DNA of 58,814 bases from Alkalitalea saponilacus. Its GTDB lineage: Bacteria; Bacteroidota; Bacteroidia; Bacteroidales; Marinilabiliaceae. The number at the start of each line of letters is the position of its first letter. Position 1 is the first letter of the stretch. The notes below the pieces were generated by a model. The model saw nothing but the letters and a program-made list of their open reading frames with translations. It was not told where the DNA came from and ran no database searches. Location of the stretch: positions 1 to 58,814 of the forward strand of contig NZ_FUYV01000024.1 in assembly GCF_900168165.1 (NCBI RefSeq), in the 5' to 3' direction. Below, one piece after another: positions 1 through 8,476 of this stretch. A program made the position numbers and the translations under genes.

Positions 1-1
1 G

Positions 2-46
2 AAAAAAGAGGAGAGAGAAAAAGCGAAAGCCGGAGATTCAAAATAG
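2..46 (+). CDS. 3' end of an unidentified gene
   Basis: The first bases read in frame as a short, strongly charged tail (Lys/Glu/Arg/Ala-rich, ending AGDSK) closed by TAG at 44-46. A strong hairpin follows 18 bases later. This is the expected look of a C-terminus whose gene starts left of the window. Only 14 codons are visible, so the product cannot be named. The other two forward frames give less protein-like sequence. Moderate confidence, resting mainly on the terminator placed just after it. Confidence 0.45.
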   Translation, partial: KKEEREKAKAGDSK

Positions 47-63
47 GAAATCCGGCTAAACTA

Positions 64-102
64 CAAAGCAGACAAACTCATGTCGTGAGTTTGTCTGCTT
101 TG
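64..102 (+). terminator. hairpin terminator after the left-edge gene
   Basis: A perfect 17-bp stem (64-80 with 86-102) closes a 5-base loop and is followed by a short T-rich stretch (TGCTTTAAT). It sits just after the stop at 44-46, so it most likely ends the transcript entering from the left. The minus-strand FAH gene ends at 244 and could also use it. Confidence 0.7.
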
Positions 103-243
103 TGCTTTAATAACAATGCGGTTTTCTATTAAAAATTTAATAGCATGCTATAACTAAAATTATAATTTGCAAGAAACATTATTGCGGTAATACCCCACTA
201 TTGAAAGAAGTCAGACTTGCTGCAATGCTTAAATATACTTTCT

Positions 244-855
244 CTATTTGATTTTAAAGTCAAAAAAGCACTTATCCTCTATAAAACCTTGTAAATTATC
301 ACCAATTTTAACGGCACCAACACCTGCCGGGGTTCCCGTGTAAATTAAATCTCCAATTTTCAGAGTAAAATATTTTGAAACATGACTAATAATCTGGTCG
401 ATGTTATATATCATATCTCTTGTATTACCCGATTGCCTTACCTCTCCGTTTACATTCAGTGAGAAGTTCAGATTATTTAAATCTGGATAATCTGATTTTG
501 GAACAAAATCAGACAAAACAGCTGAACCATCAAAAGCCTTGCATTTTTCCCATGGCAAGCCTTTGGATCGCAGTTCATCCTGCAGATCCCGTGCAGTGAA
601 ATCAACACCCAAAGCAATCTCATCGTAATATCGGTTCGCAAATCTTTCTTCGATGTTTTTCCCTAATTTGTTAATGCGAACGACGACCTCAACTTCAAAA
701 TGAAAATCGTTGGCAAAGGAAGGCAGAAAGAACGGATTATTGTTTCTCAATATTGCAGAATCGGGTTTTGAAAAAACAACTGGTTCGGCTGGAAGAGGAT
801 TTTTCAACTCTTTGGCATGCTCTTCATAATTACGCCCAATACATAATATCTTCAT
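244..855 (-). CDS. fumarylacetoacetate hydrolase family protein
   Basis: A 203-residue, single-domain FAH-superfamily protein of the short YcgM/FAHD1 type. Visible family features are the N-terminal CIGRNYxxHAKE block, the metal-binding Glu pair in FEVEVVV (Glu54, Glu56), Asp85 in GVDFTARD, a lysine in KAFDGSA near 106, and TGTPAGVG near the C-terminus. Relatives are Mg-dependent acylpyruvate hydrolases or oxaloacetate decarboxylases; which substrate applies here cannot be read from sequence. It lies 30 bases downstream of the exonuclease gene on the same strand and is probably co-transcribed with it. Confidence 0.9.
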   Translation of the reverse strand: MKILCIGRNYEEHAKELKNPLPAEPVVFSKPDSAILRNNNPFFLPSFANDFHFEVEVVVRINKLGKNIEERFANRYYDEIALGVDFTARDLQDELRSKGLPWEKCKAFDGSAVLSDFVPKSDYPDLNNLNFSLNVNGEVRQSGNTRDMIYNIDQIISHVSKYFTLKIGDLIYTGTPAGVGAVKIGDNLQGFIEDKCFFDFKIK

Positions 856-885
856 CGAAAAATGGTTTAAACTGAAACTCTGACA

Positions 886-1656
886 CTACTTATTATTAAA
901 CTGACGCAGTTTGATACTAGTCAACACCTTTTTAGTGTAAAGCGGGAAATCGCCATTCATCATCCATCCATAATATCCAGGATCTTTCTCCAAAACCTCT
1001 GTGACTTTAACCCCCTTATATTTTCCGAAATTAAAAACCTCTTCGTCCTTTTCGTTAAAAATAATACGACCCGCAAAATCAGCGTTTTTATTGTGCGATG
1101 AAAATCCCGATAAAAACGAGATGTCGTTTTCCAACTCGCTATATCTTGCTAACTGGCCTTTTAAGACCTCATAGGTGGCTCGAGTATCGGCTTCTGCGCT
1201 ATGTGCATCCTCAAGCGTTTTATCACAATAGAACTTATATGCAGCCTCAAGCGTTCGCTTTTCCATTTTATGGAAAATGGTCTGCACATCAATAAAGTGG
1301 CGCTTCTTCATGTCAAAATCCACCTCTGCTCTGATGAATTCCTCAGCCAAAAGAGGAATATCAAATTTATTGGAATTATAACCTCCTATATCACAACCTT
1401 CCATAAATTTAGCAAGCTCCTTGGCAATGGTCTTAAAGGTTGGACAATCCTTCACATCCTCATCATAAATACCATGAATCTCTGATGATCTCTTGGGTAT
1501 TGGCATTTCAGGGTTTACTCTAAAATGTTTTGATTCTTCTGTTCCATTAGTGTGAATCTTTAAAATTGCAATCTCTACAATCCGATCTGTTGCAATATTA
1601 ATTCCGGTAGTTTCCAAATCAAAAAAAACAATCGGATTTTTAAGGTTTAATTCCAT
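886..1656 (-). CDS. DnaQ-like 3'-5' exonuclease
   Basis: A 256-residue DEDD-family exonuclease. Motif Exo I is FFDLETTGI with Asp13 and Glu15. The Exo III region carries DAHSAEAD, the His and Asp typical of DEDDh enzymes. After the nuclease domain (about 1-175) there is a C-terminal segment, FNFGKYKGVKV...YYGWM, which resembles the small ExoX-like C-terminal domain found in many Bacteroidota proteins annotated as DNA polymerase III subunit epsilon. It lacks polymerase III-specific features, so a repair or degradation exonuclease is equally likely. First gene of a two-gene unit with the FAH hydrolase. Confidence 0.9.
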   Translation of the reverse strand: MELNLKNPIVFFDLETTGINIATDRIVEIAILKIHTNGTEESKHFRVNPEMPIPKRSSEIHGIYDEDVKDCPTFKTIAKELAKFMEGCDIGGYNSNKFDIPLLAEEFIRAEVDFDMKKRHFIDVQTIFHKMEKRTLEAAYKFYCDKTLEDAHSAEADTRATYEVLKGQLARYSELENDISFLSGFSSHNKNADFAGRIIFNEKDEEVFNFGKYKGVKVTEVLEKDPGYYGWMMNGDFPLYTKKVLTSIKLRQFNNK

Positions 1657-1753
1657 ATCAATATTAGTTTAAGGAAACAAAAATAAACAATCGGTTTACT
1701 TTTCCCCAATAATTTGGCATTTTCCACATTTCGTAATTAAATGATTAAAACAA

Positions 1754-1783
1754 TTGTATTTTTCGCCGAACTGTATAAATTTG
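1754..1783 (+). promoter_or_regulatory. Bacteroidota-type promoter before PAP2 gene
   Basis: TTG at 1754-1756, a 19-base spacer and TAAATTTG at 1776-1783 match the Bacteroidota primary-sigma consensus (TTG, N19-21, TAnnTTTG). Predicted transcription start is near 1790, about 65 bases before the PAP2 start codon. Confidence 0.65.
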
Positions 1784-1854
1784 TATCTAAAGAAACAAAA
1801 CCTTGGCCTGAATCTGATAATTAGCCTTTTGTTATATAATTAATTTCAACCAAA

Positions 1855-2532
1855 TTGGAATCAATTCTTCAACTTGATACAGACATTCTTATATACTTAA
1901 ACAGCATAAGAAGTCTACTTTGGGACAATTTTTTCTGGATATATACCAGTACAATCATTTGGGTTCCATTATATGTCGCCATAACTTACGTGCTTTTTAA
2001 AAGAATGGGATGGCAGGCAGTTTGGGTTCTGTTGGCAGTTGCTTTAACCATTACCTTGTGTGATCAAATTTCAAGTTCTATATTTAAACCATTGTTTGCA
2101 CGCCCCCGTCCTACCAGGGAACCACATCTTGAAGGAATACTTCAGCTGATTAACGACTACCGGGCTGGTCGCTTTGGATTTGTTTCCGGACATGCAACCA
2201 ACTCATTTGGTCTCGCGATTTTCTTGTCTTTAATATTCAGAAAAAAATACTTTGCCATTTTTATTTATGTTTGGGCATCGTTAAATGCCTATTCGCGAAT
2301 CTATGCAGGAGTTCACTACCCGGGGGATATTCTTGGAGGCATTATCTTAGGAACATTTATTGGTTGGGGTGTATTTAAACTTTACGAGTACATTACCATT
2401 CGACACCCAAAAACAAATAGCATTCGGGAAACAAAATTCGGCTCAGAAGTTCAATTTGCCGTTGCTGTTGGTGTATTATCATTTGTAATGATATTCCTCT
2501 CTTCTAAAATTCTACTGAAAATCATGAGTTAA
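1855..2532 (+). CDS. PAP2-family membrane phosphatase
   Basis: 225 residues with about six hydrophobic segments. All three phosphatidic-acid-phosphatase motifs are present: K78-x6-R85-P86, S111-G112-H113, and S147-R148-x5-H154-x3-D158. Relatives dephosphorylate undecaprenyl pyrophosphate, phosphatidate or lipid A phosphates at the outer face of the inner membrane; recycling of undecaprenyl carrier is the commonest role for this size. The start is a TTG at 1855; an in-frame ATG does not occur until residue 51 (Met in KRMGW), inside the membrane region, so TTG is preferred. A good promoter lies upstream. Confidence 0.9.
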   Translation: MESILQLDTDILIYLNSIRSLLWDNFFWIYTSTIIWVPLYVAITYVLFKRMGWQAVWVLLAVALTITLCDQISSSIFKPLFARPRPTREPHLEGILQLINDYRAGRFGFVSGHATNSFGLAIFLSLIFRKKYFAIFIYVWASLNAYSRIYAGVHYPGDILGGIILGTFIGWGVFKLYEYITIRHPKTNSIRETKFGSEVQFAVAVGVLSFVMIFLSSKILLKIMS

Positions 2533-2821
2533 AACAAGGCTTAGTTTATGTAAATGTCGTTTGTTCAAAACAGAAGGGCTTATACATTCATAAAATTGGC
2601 ACAACAAGAGGGATAGAAACGTTGGAAAAGTAAAAGCCCTAAAGGAGTTCAATCCCTTTAAGAGTTGAGTGTTTCGAGTTATTTAGTCTTGAGTTCATTC
2701 ATAGCTATCAAAACACAAGCTCTATCGAAGTTAATTGGAATATCATACAACCTAAACTAAATCATGTTTAATTAATATTTGTTAATTACAACGGAATTCT
2801 TGTTAATTAATTATTAAATAC
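2533..2821. other. gene-free spacer
   Basis: About 290 bases between the PAP2 gene and the inverted repeat of the next gene. I see a short imperfect CCCTAAAGG/TCCCTTT pairing near 2637-2661 that may be a weak terminator, and AT-rich sequence thereafter. No convincing ORF or RNA. Confidence 0.5.
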
Positions 2822-2874
2822 TGAAAGGTTTTACTATCTTTAAAAATAATCAATAACCTTTTTAAAACCTTTCA
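2822..2874. promoter_or_regulatory. perfect 12-bp inverted repeat at promoter of the HTH gene
   Basis: TGAAAGGTTTTA (2822-2833) is repeated in perfect inverted form as TAAAACCTTTCA (2863-2874), 29 bases apart and ending three bases before the ATG at 2878. A -7-like TATCTTTA lies at 2835-2842 between the arms. The arrangement suits either an operator bound by the encoded DNA-binding protein or a 5'-UTR hairpin that hides the start codon region. Confidence 0.55.
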
Positions 2875-2877
2875 ATC

Positions 2878-3147
2878 ATGAGTACTACCATAACATTTAA
2901 TCAGCTGAGGAGGATCAAGGATAGCCTCCCAGAAGGCGCAACACGTACGATCGCCGAAAATTTAAACCTCGACGTAGAAACAGTTCGCAACTATTTTGGA
3001 GGGGCCAACTACGATCGGGGTAAGAGTGTAGGAATACATATAGAACAAGGGCCCGACGGTGGCATTGTTGAACTAGATGACACCACCATTCTGGATATGG
3101 CTCAAGATATCCTGGCTGGAAAAGTTAAAATTACTGTACCTGTATAG
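2878..3147 (+). CDS. small helix-turn-helix DNA-binding protein
   Basis: 89 residues. Residues about 20-45 (TRTIAENLNLDVETVRNYF) read as a helix-turn-helix: an AENLNLD helix, a turn, then VETVRNYF as recognition helix. The second half is a short beta-rich segment followed by an acidic helix. Similar small proteins of unknown role are conserved in Bacteroidota, where they are called DNA-binding protein. It is monocistronic: a perfect inverted repeat precedes it and a strong terminator follows. Autoregulation is an inference from that repeat. Confidence 0.8.
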   Translation: MSTTITFNQLRRIKDSLPEGATRTIAENLNLDVETVRNYFGGANYDRGKSVGIHIEQGPDGGIVELDDTTILDMAQDILAGKVKITVPV

Positions 3148-3169
3148 AAAAATATAATAGCTTAAAAAA

Positions 3170-3210
3170 CAAAGGGTGAGATTTTGAATCTCACCCTTTG
3201 CTTTTTTTTC
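3170..3210 (+). terminator. strong intrinsic terminator
   Basis: A perfect 14-bp stem (3170-3183 with 3187-3200), a 3-base TTG loop and a run of eight T (3202-3209). Ends the HTH-protein transcript. Confidence 0.9.
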
Positions 3211-3321
3211 ATCCGAAAATAATTTAGTTAATTAATTGGCCGAATGGAACTTCCATGAGCTGTTATTTTCGTGCTCTTGTTGTGAGTTGCTCACTCATGG
3301 GCGTTTCATTTACTATTTTTG

Positions 3322-4050
3322 CTACTCTTGCGTGATAACACCTCCACTTGAGCTGGAAAAACTGGTAGAAGTCGCATTGCCCTTTAGTGCAACCCGACCT
3401 CCAGAACTGGCTTTTGCAACCACCTTCTCAATTACAGTAAAGGAAACATTGCCACCGGAACTAGCAGACAGATCAGCCTCGCGACACTCCATTGATGCAC
3501 CTGAAATATTACCTCCGCTGCTGGCACTTCCCTTAATCACTTCGGAATTACCCTGTATATTAATGTTGGCACCAGATGAGGCTTCGATGTTCAGAGAGTT
3601 ACTGTTTATATTCAAACGACAAAAAGCACCGGAGGAAGCCTTTACATAAAGGCCTGTAACTTCAATTAAATCGTCTCCCTTTGCTTGGGCACCTGAAGAA
3701 ACAGTTAATGTTTCCAACCGTGCAAAAGTAACATAAACCTTAATAGGGCCGGTTCTCGACCTGCGAAACAGTCCTCTTCGCCTGTTATCAACCCCTATTA
3801 CAAGTTTACCATTTTTAGAATCAGTTTTGATACGATCAATTATAGATTCATTGGCCACAACAACTACAGAGTGCTCATTTCCCTGAGTCATCAATAATTC
3901 AATACCGGAACTAACAGCAATCTCGTGAAAAGGAGCCACTTGTCGACTCTGTTCAAGTAGCCTATCATTCTCATTTGTAGCATAAACACATGAGCAAAAA
4001 CTCACGGTCAAAAACGCGATACTGAATAAAATAAAGTTAATCTTTTTCAT
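3322..4050 (-). CDS. exported DUF2807 (putative auto-transporter adhesin head GIN) protein
   Basis: 242 residues from the ATG at 4050. The reading frame is open further up to 4119, but the signal peptide (MKKINFILFSIAFLTVSFCS...) begins at 4050. After it comes a DUF2807 domain, with repeated ASSGG-type turns (at least five copies in the last 120 residues) that mark a right-handed beta-helix. The CSC at the end of the signal peptide could serve as a lipobox, though SPase I cleavage after VYA is as plausible. Function of the family is unknown despite the adhesin name. It follows the S46 peptidase gene by 137 bases on the same strand. Confidence 0.85.
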   Translation of the reverse strand: MKKINFILFSIAFLTVSFCSCVYATNENDRLLEQSRQVAPFHEIAVSSGIELLMTQGNEHSVVVVANESIIDRIKTDSKNGKLVIGVDNRRRGLFRRSRTGPIKVYVTFARLETLTVSSGAQAKGDDLIEVTGLYVKASSGAFCRLNINSNSLNIEASSGANINIQGNSEVIKGSASSGGNISGASMECREADLSASSGGNVSFTVIEKVVAKASSGGRVALKGNATSTSFSSSSGGVITQE

Positions 4051-4187
4051 ATTTTTAATTTTACAGGTCATATAAAACTCGCCAGAAACAATTCCACTTA
4101 GTGAGAAACTATTATTCATGGCTCATTTCATGATATTGGATAATTATAATTGTATGACCAGAATTAACATGAAAAAGTTACAGCAAA

Positions 4188-6344
4188 TTATTGAATTATT
4201 TTCATCTCGTCAAGTAAGTAGTCTGCCTTGCCATATTTCTCTATCAAAAACAGGGCATAACGTATATCAACCGATATGTTTCGGCATTGATCTGGATTAA
4301 ACATTAAATCACTCATCACCCCTTCCCAGGCTCGATCAAAGTTAACCCCAATCAATTCTCCCCTGTTGTTTAATACGGGACTTCCGGAATTACCTCCTGT
4401 GGTATGGTTTGTGGCAACAAAACATAATGGAAGTGTGCCATCAACTGCGTAATTACCAAACTTTCTGTTTTCATAAAGATATTTTAAGTGCTCCGGCACA
4501 AAATAATCAGAAAACGAAGGATCGTACTTTTCAAAAACTCCATCAATGGTTGTTAGATGTTGGTAATAAACACCGTCTCGTGGTTCATAACCTCTCACTG
4601 TACCATAAGAAACCCTCATGGTAAAATTCGCATCCGGATAGAAAAGCCTCTCGGGTTCATATTCCTTCATCAGGTTAATATAAACCCTGTTGAGACTGTC
4701 GAGTTTTTGCCCGGCACGATTAAAGCCGGGGGTAAGATTAAAATAGTAGAAATCGCGCAATGATCTGAACAATACATATGCAGGATCCTTTCTATAATCA
4801 AGACGGGTGTCGTATGTGACGCTTTCTAACCACTCTTTGGTCTTCTCTTCATTTGTAAAAACAGAGTTTTTAAACAAATCATCAACAAAGGCTTCAAAAT
4901 CCCCATCAAACTTTTCAAAGATCAACTCAAAAACATCGGGATTATATTTAGGATACATTTCAGAAAAAAACATATTCAAAAGACTAATGGTCATCTCCCT
5001 ATCCAACGGTTTATAAAAATCCCTGAAATGCTCTGAAATCGAAGCTCTGAGGTTTTCTTTAACCTCATCAGGAATTCCATTATCGTCCCCTATTAATGCT
5101 AAGCGGTCAAAAACACCAGAGAATCTGACAGTTTCCATTCCTGTTCGACCGATCATCTCTAAAATATAATCACGCCCCAGCCGATAGTATGAGAAATCAG
5201 TGTATAGAGAATCATACAGATCTAATATTATTGCGTGTTCATCGCTGATCAACTCGTTGGATAAAATCCAGTTTCGGAGACTTTTTTCATAATCCTGTTT
5301 CTTTTCTACAGCATTTAAAATTCCGAGTCCTCTGATTTCTCCCTGCCACCTTTTCCAAGCATTAGATACGGAGGAGTGTTTACTGGCATAGGCAATTCTT
5401 ACCGCGGCATCCTGCTCCATGTAGGAATCCATAATGTTAAGTTTATGAGTTCTTACGCCTATCAATGGAGGATAAATATCCTTTGTCAGCATCTTTAGAT
5501 GCTGAGATGGAACGTATTGTTCAGTTCTTCCAGGATACCCCATCACCATCGTAAAATCACCTTCTTCAACCCCCTGAAGAGAAATCGGGAAAAAATATTT
5601 TGGTTTGTATGGTACGTTTTCAGAAGAATACTCTGCCGGAAGATTATTTTCACAAGCATATACTCTGAAAAAAGCAACGTCACCGGTATGCCTTGGCCAC
5701 ATCCAATTGTCGGTATCTCCCCCGAATTTCCCAATTGATGAAGGAGGGGCTCCAACCAAGCGGACATCGGTAAACACCTCATTAACCATTAGAAAAAACT
5801 GATTGCCATTAAAAAATGATTCAACGCGTCCCACATAATGAGTTCCATCAATGGCTTTAGCAATAATACGTTCAATATTTGAATCAATGGAATCCTTACG
5901 TTGTCTCATGGTCATTTCATTTGTTACATTCTGCAAAACATCAGTGGTGACATCTTCCATTCTGCGCAAAAACGTAACGCGAAGATTCGGATTCACAAGT
6001 TCATCCTCGCGGGACATGGCCCAAAAGCCATCTGTCAAATAATCTTGTTCAACAGAACTATGACTTTGAATTACACGATGTCCGCAGTGGTGGTTGGTAA
6101 TTAATAATCCTTCAGGGCTAATCATCGATCCTGTACACCCGGCTCCGAATATCACAACCGCATCATGCATGCTTTTTTCATTAATGTTGTAGATGTCATC
6201 GGCAGTTAGTTCAAAACCTTTCTCCTGCATTTCTGTCAGGTTGAACTGTTCTATAAGAACAGGTATCCACATGCCTTCACGGGCATGTGAATGATTTAAT
6301 ATTAAATGAAATAACAAAAATGTAAGAGATAGATATTTGATCAT
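4188..6344 (-). CDS. S46 family dipeptidyl peptidase, DPP11-type
   Basis: 718 residues from the ATG at 6344, one base after the maf stop; the frame is open to 6431 but that part overlaps maf and precedes the signal peptide (MIKYLSLTFLLFHLILNHSHA). Trypsin-like S46 features: His85 in TNHHCG, Asp near 227 in GDVAFF, and Ser653 in GGNSGSP. Residue +18 from the serine is Arg671 (NFDRAWE). In Porphyromonas gingivalis the equivalent Arg673 makes DPP11 Asp/Glu-specific, while DPP7 has Gly there, so acidic P1 specificity is predicted. It acts in the periplasm on peptides produced by amino-acid fermenters. Probably co-transcribed with maf. Confidence 0.92.
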   Translation of the reverse strand: MIKYLSLTFLLFHLILNHSHAREGMWIPVLIEQFNLTEMQEKGFELTADDIYNINEKSMHDAVVIFGAGCTGSMISPEGLLITNHHCGHRVIQSHSSVEQDYLTDGFWAMSREDELVNPNLRVTFLRRMEDVTTDVLQNVTNEMTMRQRKDSIDSNIERIIAKAIDGTHYVGRVESFFNGNQFFLMVNEVFTDVRLVGAPPSSIGKFGGDTDNWMWPRHTGDVAFFRVYACENNLPAEYSSENVPYKPKYFFPISLQGVEEGDFTMVMGYPGRTEQYVPSQHLKMLTKDIYPPLIGVRTHKLNIMDSYMEQDAAVRIAYASKHSSVSNAWKRWQGEIRGLGILNAVEKKQDYEKSLRNWILSNELISDEHAIILDLYDSLYTDFSYYRLGRDYILEMIGRTGMETVRFSGVFDRLALIGDDNGIPDEVKENLRASISEHFRDFYKPLDREMTISLLNMFFSEMYPKYNPDVFELIFEKFDGDFEAFVDDLFKNSVFTNEEKTKEWLESVTYDTRLDYRKDPAYVLFRSLRDFYYFNLTPGFNRAGQKLDSLNRVYINLMKEYEPERLFYPDANFTMRVSYGTVRGYEPRDGVYYQHLTTIDGVFEKYDPSFSDYFVPEHLKYLYENRKFGNYAVDGTLPLCFVATNHTTGGNSGSPVLNNRGELIGVNFDRAWEGVMSDLMFNPDQCRNISVDIRYALFLIEKYGKADYLLDEMKIIQ

Positions 6345-6345
6345 A

Positions 6346-6930
6346 TTAAAAATTTTTAAGTTCATCATAAAGTCTGTCCACAGGTAAACCAACCACATTG
6401 AAATAAGAACCATTAATTCTCGAAATCCCAATTAGGCCAATCCATTCCTGAATACCATAAGCTCCTGCTTTATCCATGGGCTGATAATTCTCTACATAAT
6501 AATTGATTTCATCTTCACTGAGTTGTTTAAACCAAACCTCAGTAACAGAAGAAAAAGCAACTTCTTTGGAACAGCTCTTTAATACAACACCGGTAATAAC
6601 ACGGTGTTTTTTGCCGCATAGTTTACTTAGCATTAATTTGGCAGAATTCTTATCCAACGGTTTGTTTAAAACCTCATTTTGGAGGCAAACAATGGTATCG
6701 GCAGTAATGACAACATTTCCGGGCTTCGTCCAAAAGGCTTCATAAGCCTTTTGTTTTTTCTTAGCTAGCCAAACAGGAACTTCTTCCACAGAAATCCCCT
6801 CCTCCACCTCTTCATTAATATCGGGTATTACTTTAACTTCAAACTTAATTCCAGTCATTGACAACAGCTCCTGTCGACGGGGAGATTGAGAGGCCAAAAT
6901 GATATGATGTGAATTTACTTCGTTAATCAT
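6346..6930 (-). CDS. maf: Maf-like nucleotide pyrophosphatase
   Basis: 194 residues with the Maf signature ASQSPRRQELL near residues 14-24 and the TADTIV motif near 77, plus the PLDK and TGV blocks. Maf/YhdE enzymes hydrolyse dTTP, UTP or modified nucleotides as house-cleaning pyrophosphatases and have been linked to septum control. Packed tightly between the prenyltransferase gene (24 bases upstream) and the S46 peptidase (1 base downstream). Confidence 0.93.
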   Translation of the reverse strand: MINEVNSHHIILASQSPRRQELLSMTGIKFEVKVIPDINEEVEEGISVEEVPVWLAKKKQKAYEAFWTKPGNVVITADTIVCLQNEVLNKPLDKNSAKLMLSKLCGKKHRVITGVVLKSCSKEVAFSSVTEVWFKQLSEDEINYYVENYQPMDKAGAYGIQEWIGLIGISRINGSYFNVVGLPVDRLYDELKNF

Positions 6931-6954
6931 TTCTAAGAATAACGCGATATCGGA

Positions 6955-7902
6955 TTAAACAAAAAAGGTACGTGCGACCAATATAAACAGAATACCAAAC
7001 AGCATGGTAAGTTTGCTAAGTTGAGAAGCCTGATGATAGTGTTTTGTTTCCTGAGCGGAATAAATACGGGCTGCTATCAACAAGTAAGGCAATGTGAGTA
7101 ATAAGACAAAATAGGCGAGAGTGATGTCACTTTGATTTAATTCAGGTACCACAGCATATATAACCCAAAGAAATATGACTGATGCCAGTGAAAGTATAAC
7201 AACGATTGTTTTGGTGTACCCCATTCCCATTTCAATTGGCAGGGTGTGACATCCGGCAATTTTGTCGCCTTTTACATCCTCCATATCCTTAATAATTTCA
7301 CGACCAAGGTTGCTGATGAACGCAAAAAATGCAAAACCTGTGGTCCAAAACCAGGCCATGGAACAAGCTTCGGTTTCGAGAATGGCATCACCATGAATAC
7401 GCGCAAGAGCTGCAAATTCTAATGAAACCACAAAATATGCAACCAAAGCAGTCAAGAGGGAAATGATAAGATTACCCAGAATCATCTGCTTCTTAAGCGT
7501 GGTGGAATAATACCACAAAAGAAAAGGAAGCAAAATAAACATGAGGGCATAAGTCTCTTTTCTAGTTATATAAGCCAAAAAGAGGCCGGTAAACACCCCT
7601 ATAAACGTAAAAATAACATGAAACAACAACACCGTGCGCCTCTGAAACACATAACCAACAACCACTTTGTCAGGTCGGTTTACGCGGTCAATGCGTAAAT
7701 CAAAGTAGTCATTAATCACATATCCCGATGCGGCCAAAAAAACGGTAGCTATAACAAGAAGTAGAAATCTCAAATCCGATAAAGCCGGAACAATATCATA
7801 GAATTCCAGCATAGGCAAAAGGAGGCCGTAACGCAGAAGATATTGCAATAAAACAATTATTACCAAGTTCTTAAACCTGATTAATCTAAGAAATGCCATC
7901 AT
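6955..7902 (-). CDS. UbiA-family membrane prenyltransferase
   Basis: 315 residues from 7902; the frame is open to 7950 but that would overlap the phosphatase gene and the hydrophobic domain begins just after MMAFLRLIRFKNL. Eight to nine hydrophobic segments surround two Asp-rich prenyl-diphosphate sites: NDYFDLRIDRVNRPDK (about residue 65) and DMEDVKGDKIAG (about 200). Bacteroidota homologues are usually annotated geranylgeranylglycerol-phosphate geranylgeranyltransferase, but substrates are rarely proven; menaquinone-type or lipid prenylation are alternatives. No menaquinone genes lie beside it. Confidence 0.85.
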   Translation of the reverse strand: MMAFLRLIRFKNLVIIVLLQYLLRYGLLLPMLEFYDIVPALSDLRFLLLVIATVFLAASGYVINDYFDLRIDRVNRPDKVVVGYVFQRRTVLLFHVIFTFIGVFTGLFLAYITRKETYALMFILLPFLLWYYSTTLKKQMILGNLIISLLTALVAYFVVSLEFAALARIHGDAILETEACSMAWFWTTGFAFFAFISNLGREIIKDMEDVKGDKIAGCHTLPIEMGMGYTKTIVVILSLASVIFLWVIYAVVPELNQSDITLAYFVLLLTLPYLLIAARIYSAQETKHYHQASQLSKLTMLFGILFILVARTFFV

Positions 7903-7925
7903 CGGTATGTGTTGTTTAGTTTTAA

Positions 7926-8441
7926 TTACCAGGTTACAACTTTCCCCCATTTTCCCTGGGCTCTTAAAACCTGCTCAATTACATCCCTCACACATCCGTC
8001 CCCTCCTCTTTTGTCGCTTATATATCGTGAAATTGACTTGATCTCTTCAACAGCATCGGAAGGACAGACAGGAACCCCAACTTTAGTCATCACTTCATAA
8101 TCGGGTAAATCATCTCCCATGTATAGAATTTCATCAGCGTTGAGCCCTCTAAGCTGAATCCAGTCGTTTAAATCCTCTATTTTATTGGCCGATGCCATAT
8201 AAATATCCTTTATTCCAAGATTTTGATACCTGAGCTTAACCGATTCTGTGTTTCCACCGGTAATGATTGCAACAGAATAACCTAATTTAACAGCCTTTTG
8301 AATGGCAAATCCATCCTTTATGTTGGCAGTTCTCATTGGCTCTCCTGAAGGATGCATGGGAATTACATCAAAACTTAAAACGCCATCAACATCAAAAGCA
8401 AGTGCTTTAACCTTATTCAGATCTTCTTTAAAATTACCCAT
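7926..8441 (-). CDS. KdsC-like HAD phosphatase
   Basis: 171 residues, a cap-less C0 HAD phosphatase. Motif I is [10 protein letters not shown] (nucleophile Asp17, acid Asp19), motif II is the Thr of IITGGN, and motif IV is [11 protein letters not shown]. Length and the GDDLPD/CPSDA blocks match 3-deoxy-D-manno-octulosonate 8-phosphate phosphatase, a step in lipopolysaccharide core synthesis. No kdsA or kdsB is adjacent, so the exact substrate is inferred from family only. Lies between the DUF2520 gene and the UbiA gene. Confidence 0.85.
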   Translation of the reverse strand: MGNFKEDLNKVKALAFDVDGVLSFDVIPMHPSGEPMRTANIKDGFAIQKAVKLGYSVAIITGGNTESVKLRYQNLGIKDIYMASANKIEDLNDWIQLRGLNADEILYMGDDLPDYEVMTKVGVPVCPSDAVEEIKSISRYISDKRGGDGCVRDVIEQVLRAQGKWGKVVTW

Positions 8442-8476
8442 AAATATAGTTTTGAGACGAAATTACATAATTAAGT

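Noticed and set aside
3236-3649. 137-residue plus-strand frame
   Set aside because: It lies antisense to the DUF2807 gene; composition follows from the Ser/Gly-rich repeats of the real gene.
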